The position numbers were made by a program, and so were the translations under genes. Below, piece by piece: positions 42,896 through 53,121 of a stretch of 64,000 nt of DNA. This stretch comes from Xiphydria camelus (taxonomy: Eukaryota > Arthropoda > Insecta > Hymenoptera > Xiphydriidae). The DNA is taken from NCBI GenBank assembly GCA_963678675.1, contig OY783195.1:27577385-27641384 (forward strand), given 5' to 3'. Positions within the stretch are counted from its first letter, which is position 1; each line of letters begins with the position of its first letter. Under the pieces are notes generated by a model. The model searched no databases and was not told the origin of the DNA. It was given only the letters and a program-made list of their open reading frames with translations.

Positions 42896-43414
42896 CTCTC
42901 TATAGTTTATCGCGCGTTCGACCGAAGGAGCTTCCCAGACTCCGAAAGCGTGTTAATTCCATTAGCGGTACGCGCCCGGTGGACAGCGACGGTACGTATG
43001 ACGTCATGTGTCATTATACCGCGCCGCTCTATGGCACCCACACGCGCGCCCCTCGGGCGCGAGTGCCGGGCTCCACTCACACGCGCGCCGCCGCGAGGAG
43101 ACGACATTGGACCCGCGGCCCGACCCACGCGCGCGCGCTGCGTTTAGTTTGCGAAGGCGAGAACTCTGTATACAAGTGCCGGCCGCGTGGACCGTCGTAG
43201 AATCGCCGAAGCGATGATTTTCACAGAAACTCGCGCGCCGGTTTCGTTCTCTCGAATCGCCCATTTATCCTTCTTATTTTTTTTTTCAAACGAGGAGAAA
43301 TTATTGCGTGACGCGATACAACGCGAGCTCGCAAATTTTATCCGGAGTCCTGATCACATGTCCCGATCAAGTAACTCGGGACCCTCTGTCGGGTTGTGCG
43401 ACAGAAACCTGGTA
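42481..43414. other. Intron 4 DNA with simple repeats and a CRE
   Basis: The first part is AT-rich with TAAGTAA and AAACAAATA repeats and a GA tract at 42697-42730. A (TCG)n tract lies at 42858-42891. A perfect CRE, TGACGTCA, lies at 42999-43006 in CpG-rich, apparently single-copy sequence. No exon was recognised. Confidence 0.4.
42858..42891. repeat. (TCG)n trinucleotide tract
   Basis: About 11 perfect TCG units. It would read as Val, Ser or Arg homopolymers, which explains the local spurious frames. Confidence 0.95.
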
Positions 43415-43668
43415 CACTGAGAGAAACAACTTGGTCAGTCAAACTAAAATTCTGGAGACGATGACCAATTTGGTGAAATGTGGATCCTCCATTTGTTTGC
43501 TTAGACTGAGCATTTTTTGATCAGAATAATTAAACCTTTGGTTGGAATAATTTGATGTTTGGTTGGAATAACGAGATATTTAGTTCAAATGACCAGTATT
43601 TTGGTTAGAATAACTAAACGTATTTAACTAGACGCGTTTTTTTCATTTTAGCTTTATTTTTCTCAGTG
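43415..43668 (-). repeat. Family A MITE, uninterrupted, TA target duplication
   Basis: The element is CACTGAGAGAAACAAC to CTTTATTTTTCTCAGTG with TA on both sides (43413-43414 and 43669-43670). The interior has GAGACGATGACCAATTTGG and GTGGATCCTCCATTTG. Confidence 0.85.
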
Positions 43669-43879
43669 TAAGGGCCTTACCGTAGGCGTGTAACGCAATT
43701 TCGATCTCGGTTCTGATCAGCTCATTCTTATAGGAACCTGCTCTGCTATCTCGACAAGGACCAATCTGCCATAATTAAAAATGAAACTGAAAGGTATCAT
43801 GTTTTCAGAAAATACAGGTGAAATGCCCGATCAAATCCTGATAATAGGAAAATTATAATTATTCTCTTCTGGTTTACTA

Positions 43880-44406
43880 CACGGAGAAAAATTGATTTGT
43901 AATGAAGGTCCCGAATTCTGGTACATACTGAGTACTCAGATTCTGGCAACTCGTGTGATCGATTATGTGATACTGGAGAGTGCCAACTCGAATTTGCGAA
44001 ATATTGCCATACAAAATAGTATTTAGCTTTCCTCGTATGACCGAAATTGGTACCACATGGCATATTGTTGAATAATTTGGCATTTCTTGCAATACAGCTA
44101 GCGTACATATATAGGAAAGTAAAATACCGTTTTCCTTATTGTTCAATTCTCTTTTCTTGTTTTTCTCCCTATGTCCGTTGGCTGTATTGCCAAAAATACC
44201 AAATTATTCAAAAATACGCGATATCGTACCAATTGTTGCCATACGAGGGGAATGAAATACTATTTCGTATGGCAATATTTTGCAAAAGTTCCAATTGTCA
44301 CTCCGGTGCCACACAATCGATCACGTATAAAACGCCAGAATCTCGCTACTCGGTATCAGAACCCGGCCACTCAATGATCTTCATACCAAATCCATTTTTC
44401 TCCTTG
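43880..44406. repeat. Foldback element with long arms, TA target duplication
   Basis: CACGGAGAAAAATTGATTTG at the left is mirrored by CAAATCCATTTTTCTCCTTG at the right. About 215 bp on each side are imperfect inverted repeats (for example GATCGATTATGTGATAC against TCACGTATAAAACGCC, and ATTTGCGAAATATTGCCATAC against GTATGGCAATATTTTGCAAAA). A loop of about 80 bp lies at 44100-44180. TA flanks both ends. Confidence 0.75.
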
Positions 44407-45702
44407 TAAAAAAACACCCGATCACATTTGAGCCGAGTATTTCACGATCGATCGAGTCGTAACACATACATATTGCATAGTTTCGACGTGGATCTGATCA
44501 GATCGGGATTTCCCGAATAATTGCCGAATCGTAATGCCACCCGAAGAGGCGCCTCACGCGACGACGGATATACACCCTAACCAATTTCTACTGGAGTAGA
44601 TTAAACGAAAGGGGCGAAGAGGAACGGCGTCTCTCGCGAAGAAGTGGGAGCGAAGTAACGCGGTGAAGACCATATCCAGGGGGGGGGGGCGAAGAGAAAA
44701 GGGTAAAGGTTGATTGGTCGTCGGCGAGACGCGGATCGCGCGCGAGGCGCACCGGCGAAGCATGGCTGAGGGTGAGGGGAAGAGACCAGTATGAAATTCC
44801 CAAACAGACACGCGAGACGCGACCGCCGCGGGCGCTCGGCGACTATACGCGATCGTTACGCGACGCTGCGAGGAGCTCGATCGCGTCGCGCGGTCCTCCT
44901 ATCCTCTCTTTCGGGAGGGACGGAGAGCGAGAGCGCGGCCCCGAGCGCGACGCGGATGCGACGCGAGGGACGCGCAGAAACGGAGACAGAAATTGAGACG
45001 GAGAGGTTCCGCGCGATCGCGTATGTAAATGATAATTATCGAGTTCAAGCGCGTTGGAAAGATCAATTAGTTGTGCCGCGAGGAGAGAACGCGCGCGCGC
45101 GCGGACTCTCGCACCTTCGCGCATACGCGCCGGACGGGGATCGGCTGTCATCGCGATCGAGGTTCGTGCGTCCGTCCGTCCGTCCGTCGCTGTAGGTTCG
45201 GTATGACGCGCGTGTGTGCAAGGGGCAAGGATCCTCTGCGGGTTGCAAGGACGGCTGATCCTGCACACGCGTTACGCGGGCGTCTCCGGGGTCGTTAGGC
45301 ATTCTATATTTGCACGAGCGACGACCAACGTAACCGCGCACGATATATCGAGCGTAATTGCCGCACCCGGAGGCGCGCGAGTCGAGAAAAATGCTCGGCG
45401 ATTCTCGTGGCTCGCGCGCGCGTGGAAGGTGTATGTGTACCGGGAACTTTTTGTCGATCGTGACAGAAGCGTTATCCGTGGCAGCGAAAGATGTGATCGA
45501 TAATAAATGGCAAATGTAACTGGAATTACGGATCCGATAATACCTAGTGATATATTTGCTGGGACGACGCGAAAATATTCACTGGGAACTGTTATTGAAA
45601 ACATATGTTTTGCTGCCACCGATGATATTTTTATCGTAATAACGAGAAGTCCCAAGGAAAACCTGGTTTTGTTAAAACTGCAAAATCATTTTTTTCCGTG
45701 TA
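44407..45702. other. Intron 4 DNA, GC-rich, no gene seen
   Basis: CpG-rich sequence with a poly-G run at about 44681-44690. Frames around 44772-45341 on both strands lack domains. The last 20 bases end TTTTTTTCCGTG before TA, possibly the end of another MITE. Confidence 0.4.
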
Positions 45703-46140
45703 CACTTCGAGAAAAATAATTTGGTCATTTTAAATAAAATCTTGGATGAGCAATCTGTTTGGCAAAGCATTGATTCTCCGTCTGTTCGATTAAACTGATC
45801 ACTTTTTGATCAAGATGATTAAATATTTGATTCAACTCTGATCAGTATTTTCGTTAGAATAACTAAATGCGTTTATCTACACGGAGAAAAGTAATTAGGT
45901 TAAAATGCCAAAACGCATCTAGTTAAACGCGATTAGTTATTCTAACCAAAATAGTGGTCAACTGAAACAAATATTTACTTATTCTAACTAAAAAAATGGT
46001 CAGTTTAACCAAACAGACGGAGGATCCATATTTCGTCAAACAATTTGGTTGTCATCTCCAAGATTTTGGTTCAATTGACCGAATTGTTTTTCTCAGTGCA
46101 GATTCGTTTTGCCATTTTAACCTATTTATTTTTCTTTGTG
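45703..46140 (-). repeat. Family A MITE with a second family A copy inside it
   Basis: The outer copy runs from CACTTCGAGAAAAATAATTTGG to TTTATTTTTCTTTGTG with TA on both sides. It is split after AAATGCGTTTATC and resumes with GATTCGTTTTGCCATTTTAACC, so deleting 45880-46098 restores the family A sequence. Confidence 0.7.
45880..46098 (+). repeat. Family A MITE nested in family A, opposite orientation
   Basis: The element is CACGGAGAAAAGTAATTAGG to ATTGTTTTTCTCAGTG with TA on the left and CA on the right. It contains GACGGAGGATCCATATTTCG and CAAACAATTTGGTTG. Confidence 0.75.
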
Positions 46141-46333
46141 TACACGTGTATACATACATTCTGTGCGTCCGTGCAGTCGTTCTCGGTACGAGCGATATCT
46201 CCGCTCGATCTTCGAGCAGATTGGAAACCGAGTGATTTATTCGCTCGTCTTCTCCGCACTCGTACGACAGCGAAGGGAGGGTGCGGTGACCTTCGGGGGA
46301 TGAGGCTACTGCGATTCGAACGTCCCGTGCTCT

Positions 46334-46365
<32 letters not shown>

Positions 46366-46639
46366 TTGTCCTCCAGAAACCCTCGAGGAGGGGAGGATAT
46401 GTTGCGCGTCCGCGCGGCGAGCGAGAATCGTGGAAATCCGAAACGATCGCTCGCGCGCGCCGTGCGACAAACCGATAGTCTCGTTCTCGGGATCGGTATC
46501 GAATCCGAAGGCTAGTTCGTTGACAACCTGTTTTCCAGGACAGGTGCGCAGTGGCTCTCAGGCTGCTGTAAATTATAGGTAACGACTATACGGTTCGTAT
46601 GTACGAGAGATTCGATGAAATTCCGATATAGGTTACCTA
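46141..46639. other. Intron 4 DNA, no gene seen
   Basis: Mixed sequence with a CT tract at about 46337-46366. No exon was recognised. Confidence 0.4.
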
Positions 46640-46786
46640 CACCGAGAAGAAAAGCGGTGTATTCAATGAAGTCGGCGTTTACGGGTGTAGGAATGCCGAT
46701 TTAGTTGCTTCGATTAGTAAATTTGACTGTAAAACGATTAATGGCTATTTGGGGAAAAGAGGCTATTTTCCATTTGATTCAATTAT

Positions 46787-47503
46787 GTAATTCTGTATTG
46801 AAACTCGATCGAGAACCGAATCAAGTGATTCTTATAGATTTTCTGACGTTGGAGACGATCCCATATAGGATAGACTGAGGCGAATCAAATCACACAGATC
46901 TGTATTTCTTACATCGTGGTAAAAACGAGCATTTCGATTGTTTGTATTATTCCACTGGAGAGAAACGAAATAATACGAACGATCGAAATGCTCATTTTCA
47001 AGAGGATTTAAGAAATATGGATCTATGATCCGATTCACCCTGTAACTCGATTCGCCTCGATCGACTCTATAGAATTTCTACATTCGTAAGAAGAAGGAGG
47101 GGTTCATTATTTTTTGATAAACTTCAAATTAATGAAGTAGCATCAAGATCGGAGACGACGCAATGTTTCCTTGTTAAGTTGTTTTCGTTGCGAACATTTT
47201 CATGAACTTTGTACTATTCATTCGAATTTCATAGCGGATCGAAAGCCGGATCAGGCACTTCTTATATATTTTTTAACGCTGAATGTGATTCCGTACTCAA
47301 AATTAACTTATAACGCCTATTACTAAAGACATTTCCACTTGAATATTTCAAAAAAATACCGTTTTTGCGATATTCAATTAGAATTTTCTCAGAAATCGGA
47401 CGTGATAGTCAAATTCTATACACAGAATCATTTTCAGCGTTAAAAAATCTATAAGAATCACTTGATCCAATTCTTGATCAAGAATCAATACAGGATTGTG
47501 AAT
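46787..47503. repeat. Inverted-repeat element holding a palindrome
   Basis: CAAGTGATTCTTATAGATTTT near the left end (about 46823-46843) is mirrored by AAAATCTATAAGAATCACTTG near the right end (about 47444-47464), and the ends TAATTCTGTATTGA and TCAATACAGGATTGTG also pair. A palindrome related to 5447-5999 sits inside at 46866-47060. Confidence 0.6.
46866..47060. repeat. Palindromic element related to the outer element at 5447
   Basis: GAGCATTTCGAT and GTATTATT in the left arm are mirrored by AATAATAC and ATCGAAATGCTC in the right arm. The outer parts GAGGCGAATC and GATTCGCCTC also pair. It shares CATTTCGAT and GATCCGATTCA motifs with 5447-5999. Confidence 0.6.
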
Positions 47504-47521
47504 TATTAGTCCGAGTAACTA

Positions 47522-47867
47522 TCCAGATAGACAAATGTGCATAAATTGTGCAGCAATTTTAGGTAGGTAGTATTAGCTCATCAGATGCATCGGGGTTGTG
47601 CACTCTATAAGTCATCACTAAGCAAGTATATTTGTGCCATTAGATGATTTCAAACTAGTACAAATAAAATGCTAAACATTTATTCAATATGTCGTTGATT
47701 TTTCGTTGTTATGTTGCTATAATAAATACAGCGATTAATTCGAATCGCCTGACGATGTAAAATTAGCGATTTTTCTAAACCCATGTGACAAAATAAACGT
47801 TGACTTTAGAACAATCAATTATCGTAGTTTGCATGAACGTCATTACAATCATACAAGTCTATCTGGA
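47522..47867. repeat. Family I inverted-repeat element
   Basis: The ends are TCCAGATAGACAAATGTG and CATACAAGTCTATCTGGA. The interior matches 6682-7034 in order (GATGCATCGGGGTTGTGC, AAACATTTATTCAATATG, GCATGAACGTCATTAC). Confidence 0.7.
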
Positions 47868-48004
47868 TGAATCTGCCCACCCGTAATCGCCGATTCAGTC
47901 AAATCTACAACATTTTTTTCTCAGATTGTACAGCGCGCACGATCCCGTCTAACGCACAATCGAGAGATTCTCAGGGTAAAATTCAAGTCCGAATTACTTT
48001 CCAG

Positions 48005-48180
48005 GCGACGACCAGTACCGCGGAGCGGGTGGAAGCAGCAGCGGCAGCCCGCCGGCCAGTCTTCTGGTAGTCCCTCAACCCTTGACCGTCAAGCCCTCGC
48101 ACCCCTCTCACCTCAACCCCCACTTGGGAGGACCCCACTCGCATCCGCCGAGGAAGTACCAGTGCAAGATGTGCCCTCAG
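48005..48180 (+). CDS. rn: Zinc-finger transcription factor (rotund/squeeze-like), coding exon 5
   Basis: The 176-nt exon follows the acceptor TTACTTTCCAG and ends CCTCAG before GTGAGT at 48181. Its first two bases complete the glycine codon begun in exon 4. It encodes DDQYRGAGGSSSGSPPASLL, then a Pro/His/Leu-rich linker (LTVKPSHPSHLNPHLGGPHS), then RKYQCKMCPQ. The Cys-x-x-Cys after an aromatic residue is the first half of a C2H2 zinc finger, and this spelling is close to the first finger of insect rotund and squeeze proteins as I recall them. The exon ends in phase 0 inside that finger, so the histidines and later fingers are encoded downstream. I found no continuation before 64000. Family proteins bind DNA in the nucleus and act in leg, antennal, eye and neuronal patterning in Drosophila. 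Squeeze cannot be excluded. Confidence 0.75.
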
Positions 48181-49351
48181 GTGAGTTCGAAATTCTAGTC
48201 TCGTAATCGCGTCGTAATCGCACGTCGACCGGAAGCTGCGTGGACCATACATACGTTCGCCCTCGCATTACCCTGCACGGTGGAAGATTTTCGCCCTCCC
48301 TTAAACCAACGTTCGATCTCACGATCGACCGCTCTCGAGACGATAGACGATTAGCGAGACAAGGGCGACTTCCCGACGCGAAGAAACGGGGAAGCACAAA
48401 CGATGCACGCGCGCGCGCGCGCGCGCACCCCTCCATCCCCAGGTACCGCGCAACGCGACTCCGCGCACACCGGACTCTGCTCGGCGAGTCAAAGGTGGTG
48501 GCGCGAAGGCAATGAATTCCCGGGGCGGTGAACGTAACTGGACATTTTTTTTCTGCCCCACCCGAGAGCGACCCCCCCGATAATTCCTCTCGTTTAATAG
48601 TACGTTAACCCTTTACGGTTTTTCGCCGGGCCCCGTATAGCGCCGAGGGGTGCGCGGGGAGGCGGTTCCTTCGAGGGTCTGCGTCGTCGAGCGAAGCGCG
48701 CTCTTCGTACCTACATAGGCGCACACGCGCGAGTGCCGCTCGCACACCGATAGCGACAAAGGCGCGAGGGGCCTCGGCTTTGCCACTGTTGTAAAACACC
48801 GGCCATTCAGCGAGCGACCACTTTTCTTTGCTTGTGGTGTAATATACCGAGGAGAGGAGAGCCCCCTCTATCGGGTCCTCGAGGGCAGAGAGGCCCGCGC
48901 GTCGGAGGGCCCCGCCGGCGGCGGCGCACGTTGCAGGTAGCGGAAGGGTTGAAGGAGGGAGGGTGGAAGCGCGCGAGGGAGAGAGAGAGAGAGGTAGCGT
49001 CGGGATCGTCGAGAGAACTAGCCGGCCGAAGGGTTGAGGAAGGAGAGCGAGGGAATATGGAAACGTGGAAAATTGAGCTATCGCCTTGCCTCGCGGGGTC
49101 CTTTTTTTGACGAACGTTTACGACGGCATTTCTCGACGGTGTCTCGCGGGTCGCGCGTCCCTTTCTATTTTTTTTACCCCCTTCCTATCCCTTCCGCGGG
49201 CCGGAGAACCCCGGCGATTAACGGTATTTCCCCTAAATTATCCTAGGAAGTCGCTTTTCGGGCTTTTCTTTTTTTTTTTCTCTCCTCTTCAAAGCGCCTG
49301 GCATCTCAGACCGTTCGGGGGAAACCGATCGCGCCTGTATCCGCGCGGCTA
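48181..49351. other. Intron 5 DNA, GC-rich, no exon seen
   Basis: CpG-rich sequence with a CG run at about 48410-48426 and GAGA tracts at about 48977-48992. I searched it for the rest of the zinc-finger array and found none. Confidence 0.45.
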
Positions 49352-49529
49352 CGCCGAGAGAAATAATTGCTAGTGGCGAAGAAAGTGTTTTCTCAAGTCA
49401 AAAACGTGAAATAATTCCGGGATCAAGTCATGGTTTTCTTCGTGCGAGAAAATATTTTATAAGCTTGAGTGATATTTCTTTTTTTGCGCAGAAAGAATTT
49501 CTCGTTCCAACGAAGATACTCTCGAATCA

Positions 49530-49638
49530 TATTATATTATATGAAGTACCTTGCGTTAGCTTACAGTAAGAACGAATGTATGAAGGTGTAAAACCAACCC
49601 CTTTCGTAGCTGGAAAGCCGAAATAAATCTATCTACTC
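49530..49638 (+). mobile_element. Short retroposed fragment with a 13-bp target duplication
   Basis: TACTCTCGAATCA occurs at 49517-49529 and again at 49639-49651, on either side of 109 bp that interrupt family B. The insert ends AAATAAATCTATCTACTC. A long target duplication and such a tail fit target-primed reverse transcription by a LINE, either of a 5'-truncated LINE or of a SINE. The source family is unknown. Confidence 0.65.
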
Positions 49639-49724
49639 TACTCTCGAATCAAGAATATGTATTCTCCGAACAAGAATCTGTATCTTAAAAATTTGTGAGA
49701 TCATATCTTCTTGATTTAAAATAT

Positions 49725-49977
49725 CGACGGCCTAATTATAATCGCCGGTATCTGCAAATTTTTTCTTCTAAAATACACCGTATCTGCCGTAAAATAATAA
49801 ATACCTATTTTTTGGATAAAAATTTGTTTTACTTAGTGTGTAATAAGTAAAATAAAGGTCTTTTTTTCATTTAGTAATTTGTTCTTTGTCATATTACATG
49901 ATTAAAAATTGAAAAAATGCTTCTCCTGCAAAATATTGATTTCTCTGCACTTACGGGATATTAGAATTAGACCGTCG
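49725..49977. repeat. Inverted-repeat element nested in family B
   Basis: CGACGGCCTAATTATAAT at the left is mirrored by ATATTAGAATTAGACCGTCG at the right. It interrupts the B right half between AAAATAT and ATATATTTG. The interior is AT-rich and non-coding. Confidence 0.6.
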
Positions 49978-50015
49978 ATATATTTGTTTGAAACCAGCAA
50001 TTATTTCTCTCAGTG

Positions 50016-50307
50016 TACACGAGCGGCAACGACGATGACGACGAGGCGCGTTACGTAAGCGAGAACCAGAGCGCGCGGTGCACCTGTCGCGCGAAGCAAT
50101 AACGCCGTGCCGCTGCACCGCGCGCGGAGACTGTCACTCCGCGAGTCGGGCTCTCGGCCCCGGCGAGTCGTAATCTCCGGGGTCTCCGCGCGCGCGTTAC
50201 GTACATGCTTTTCTCTACTCTCGCGTTCGCCGGGCGTCTTTGGCGCGCAGTTATGCCCTCACGCGTATCGTCACTCGTATCCGCGGCTATTGTTTCGACG
50301 AATTCGG
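50016..50307. other. Intron 5 DNA, no exon seen
   Basis: A short GC-rich stretch between nested repeat blocks. I see nothing in it. Confidence 0.4.
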
Positions 50308-50529
50308 CATTCTCATGAAGAAATATTCATATTATTTGATTCAATTTGTATTATAATCTGTATACATATTTAATATCGAGCGAGCAGGAAAATGTCTGAA
50401 AAAATAATTATTCGCTGAGTTATAAGAGCATTTCTTTTTGCAACGTTGTGATATCATCAGAACGCAAGAGAGACGCAATTATGCCGAGCAACTGTTGCGA
50501 GAGAGTTAGGCTTACAGAATGATTACGTA

Positions 50530-51033
50530 CACTGAGATAAATAATTGCCAGATATTTCCAAACAAATGTTTCTTTAATTAAGGGCATATGATGTTAAAAA
50601 TGTTTAAGAATATAGAGATTCTTGGTCGAAAAATATATATTCTTGATTCAAGAATACTGCTGTGCACTGAAAGGACTCTTGGTTGGGCGAACAAAATATT
50701 TCGAATGAATACCGAATGACAAGACGTTTTTTCGAAATCGCAAAATTCTTCGGTTGATTTCACGAAGACTTTGATGGCAGAGCTAAACATCTGGATGATC
50801 CAACAAATATTTGTTTAGGTTACCTATCAAATTGACCCAACAAAATTATTTTGTTGGCTACATTTTTTTTCTCAGTGTGGGAACAAGAAATTCTTTCTGC
50901 GCAAGAAAAAAACAATTACTCGAGCCCGTCAAATATTTTCTCGCACGAAGAAATCCATGGCTTGATCCTGAAATTATATCATGTTCTTGATCGAAGAAAA
51001 CATATTTTCGGTACCAGCAATTATTTCTCTCAG
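50530..51033 (+). repeat. Family B MITE interrupted by family E, TA flanks
   Basis: The ends are CACTGAGATAAATAATTGCC and GCAATTATTTCTCTCAG. The left part has AGAGATTCTTGG and TTCTTGATTCAAGAATAC. The right part begins GGAACAAGAAATTCTTTCTGCGC. Confidence 0.75.
50665..50877 (-). repeat. Family E MITE nested in family B, TG target duplication
   Basis: The element is CACTGAAAGGACTC to TTTTTTTTCTCAGTG with TG on both sides (50663-50664 and 50878-50879). Removing it restores the family B reading ending in GTGGGAACAAG. The interior ACGTTTTTTCGAAATCGC and TTTGATGGCAGAGCT recurs inverted at 62822-63018. Confidence 0.75.
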
Positions 51034-51160
51034 TACTTATAGCTGCATTTTTAAACGTCATTGAGCTCAAATAAGGCCGAAAATGAAAAACGAATAAATA
51101 CGAGGTCGATAATTTGTTCTGAATTTTTCGAATTGGCGACAAAACAAATTTGCGAGAAAC

Positions 51161-52589
51161 CGTATCATCGCCCCGACGATCCGTTCGCCGTGTCGTTTAC
51201 TCGCGGACGAGCGACGCACAGCGCGAAAGAGCGCGAAGGTGGGAAGAAAGAAACGAAGGAGGAAATTGAAAGCCGATTCTCACTGTATACCTACTTCTCC
51301 GGCGCTCCTCGGCGCGGGGCCCTCCCTCCTCTATTTCCGTTCGCTCCGCATCGCGCGGACGATATTATCCGCGAATATCGCAACGCACCGGCGGACGCGC
51401 GCGTGTGGAGCGCCGCGTATACGCGCGCAGGGATCTTGTAGAATGAAGCTATGCGCCTTCATAGCCGGAGGGCCGAGATTCGAGTCCGGGGGCTAGTGTA
51501 CCGTGACGGCACAGCATCCTGTCTCCCCCTTTCCTCCCCTCCCTCGACTCCGCTGCCACCTTCGCGGGCCCCTCTCTCTCCCTCTCCCCCCCGGGGCCCC
51601 GCTCCGGGAACCCCACCGCTCCTGCTCCATCTTCATCTCTCTCAATTGATCTTCTTTTATTTTTTATGCGCCGCGAAGCCCGGACGCGCGGAAACCGCAC
51701 GGACCTAGTTATCCGCGCGGTATGCCTTCGCTGAATAATATCGGAGGAGAGCGCGCGAGGCGAGGGAACTGTCTTCACTCGCGCGAACGTTACTATTTTC
51801 CGAGAACGGGCGTCGTTCGCGGGTGCACTCGGGAGAGGGAATTTTTCTCGAGGGAAAACTTTGTTTGGTGGATTAATGGGAAAGTGGAGAGGGAAGGAGA
51901 AAGAATGAAATCAATTTTATCAGAGGGAAGAGTCGATCGTGGTCTGATACGAAAAAGAAAGAGGCGTAAGTGAGAGAAATCTTTCAATTTTTAGAGTTTT
52001 GCGCGTGTCGTAGGAAGAAATCTACGCTGAGAGAACAGTTTATTCGTAACTGATAAAACAGAGTGTCTAGCTATCATGGCAATCATGGAGGTCATGGATA
52101 TTTTGAATTTTTTTGCATATGGAAATATCATGAAATATCGTTGAATTTGTTTCAAATGTAGAAATATTATGGAACAATGGAAAAAATCATTAATTGTAAT
52201 AATATTCACATACTCTGGATGCCGGATACTTTAAAAGTGCGGTCGATAAGCTTTGCGTTAAACTCCCGCGAATGAGATCAATGGCAGGGAACAGTGAGAA
52301 TTACTCCTGGAATTATTGAAACAAAAACGTCTTTTATTTGAGCAGAAAATTCTGCATAAACACTTAAAAAATCATAGATACGATCATGGAAAAGTACAGA
52401 GAGATCTCTGTATAATGTGTGTACCTAATGTAAAAATACAGAAATATTGAAAATTACCTCCAATTACCAGACATCCTGTAAACGTATTCTTGATTATGGC
52501 GAAAGAAATATCGTATTGGGCCCAGAAAATATTCGTTAATTATCACTTTTTTCATGTTCGAATAAAACAAGCCTTCTGGTAATTAACAC
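51161..52589. other. Intron 5 DNA, no exon seen
   Basis: GC-rich to about 51750, then AT-rich. A tRNA-like stretch at about 51440-51495 was examined and rejected. Around 52025-52250 a CGCTGAGAGAACAGTTTATTC start hints at a decayed MITE. Confidence 0.35.
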
Positions 52590-52810
52590 GAGGTAAAAGT
52601 AGGATCGCCCCGATCGAAGAGCAAATTAAAAATCGATTATCTTGAAACCAATTGCAGATATCGAAGAAGAGTTTAAACAAAAAATATTTCTCTATATTTT
52701 TACTATAAAAAAGCCGCTCTATATTTTTCATGTATCTCCACTGCGTTTCGAGATACTCGCGTTCAAAGTTAAACAATGATTGGGTATCCGCATATCCCAC
52801 TTTCACCTTA
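52590..52810 (-). repeat. Dispersed repeat M
   Basis: Shares AAAATCGATTATCTTGAAACCAATT, GAGTTTAAAC, ATGTATCTCCACTGCGTTTCGAG, GTTCAAAGTTAAAC and CCCACTTTCACC with 24895-25075 and 32904-33130. Confidence 0.6.
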
Positions 52811-52861
52811 TATTTATTTGGTCAAACGAAATATTTCTTTCGCCGTAATTAAATGCATATA

Positions 52862-53121
52862 CACGGAAAAAAATAACTTCGTCAATTTAGCCAAAGTCCT
52901 AAGGATGATCACCATACCATTTGGTGGAATATGGATCCTCCATCTGTTTGGTTTGACTGACTAATTGTCGGTTAGAATAATTAAAGGTTTGATTGAAATA
53001 ACCAAACAATTGGTTAGAGTGACTTGATATTTGGTCCAACTGACCAGTATTTTGATTAAAATAACTAAACAAGTTGAACCAAATGCGTTTTGTCATTTTA
53101 ACCTAATCATTTTTCTCAATG
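52862..53121 (-). repeat. Family A MITE, uninterrupted, TA target duplication
   Basis: The element is CACGGAAAAAAATAAC to AATCATTTTTCTCAATG with TA on both sides. It contains TGGTGGAATATGGATCC and TTGGTCCAACTGACCAG. Confidence 0.85.

Larger units (their letters stand above)
46640..47928 (+). repeat. Family H MITE expanded by nested insertions
   Basis: The H ends are CACCGAGAAGAAAAGCGG and CATTTTTTTCTCAGATTG. The H interior is split: GCGTTTACGGGTG and TTAGTTGCTTCGATTAG at the left, TTATTAGTCCGAGTAAC in the middle, and CCGTAATCGCCGATTCAGTC at the right. The inserts are an inverted-repeat element at about 46787-47503 and a family I copy at 47522-47867. Confidence 0.6.
49352..50015 (+). repeat. 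Family B MITE enlarged by two insertions, TA target duplication
   Basis: The element is CGCCGAGAGAAATAATTGC to GCAATTATTTCTCTCAGTG with TA on both sides (49350-49351 and 50016-50017). The B interior is interrupted by a 109-bp retroposed fragment at 49530-49638 and by an inverted-repeat element at 49725-49977. Confidence 0.75.
50308..51160 (+). repeat. Repeat R split by family B, which holds family E
   Basis: R sequence at about 50308-50529 (TTTGATTCAATTTGTA, GAGTTATAAGAGC, CAAGAGAGACGCAATTATGC) resumes at 51034-51160 (GCATTTTTAAACGTCATTGAG, AAATGAAAAACGAATAAATACG). The CRE of this copy has decayed to TGATATCA at about 50447-50454. Confidence 0.65.

Noticed and set aside
51435..51500. tRNA-like stretch with a CATAGCC arm and GATTCGAGTCC
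   Set aside because: The T-arm stem does not pair, no A box lies at the right distance, and the acceptor stem is absent.
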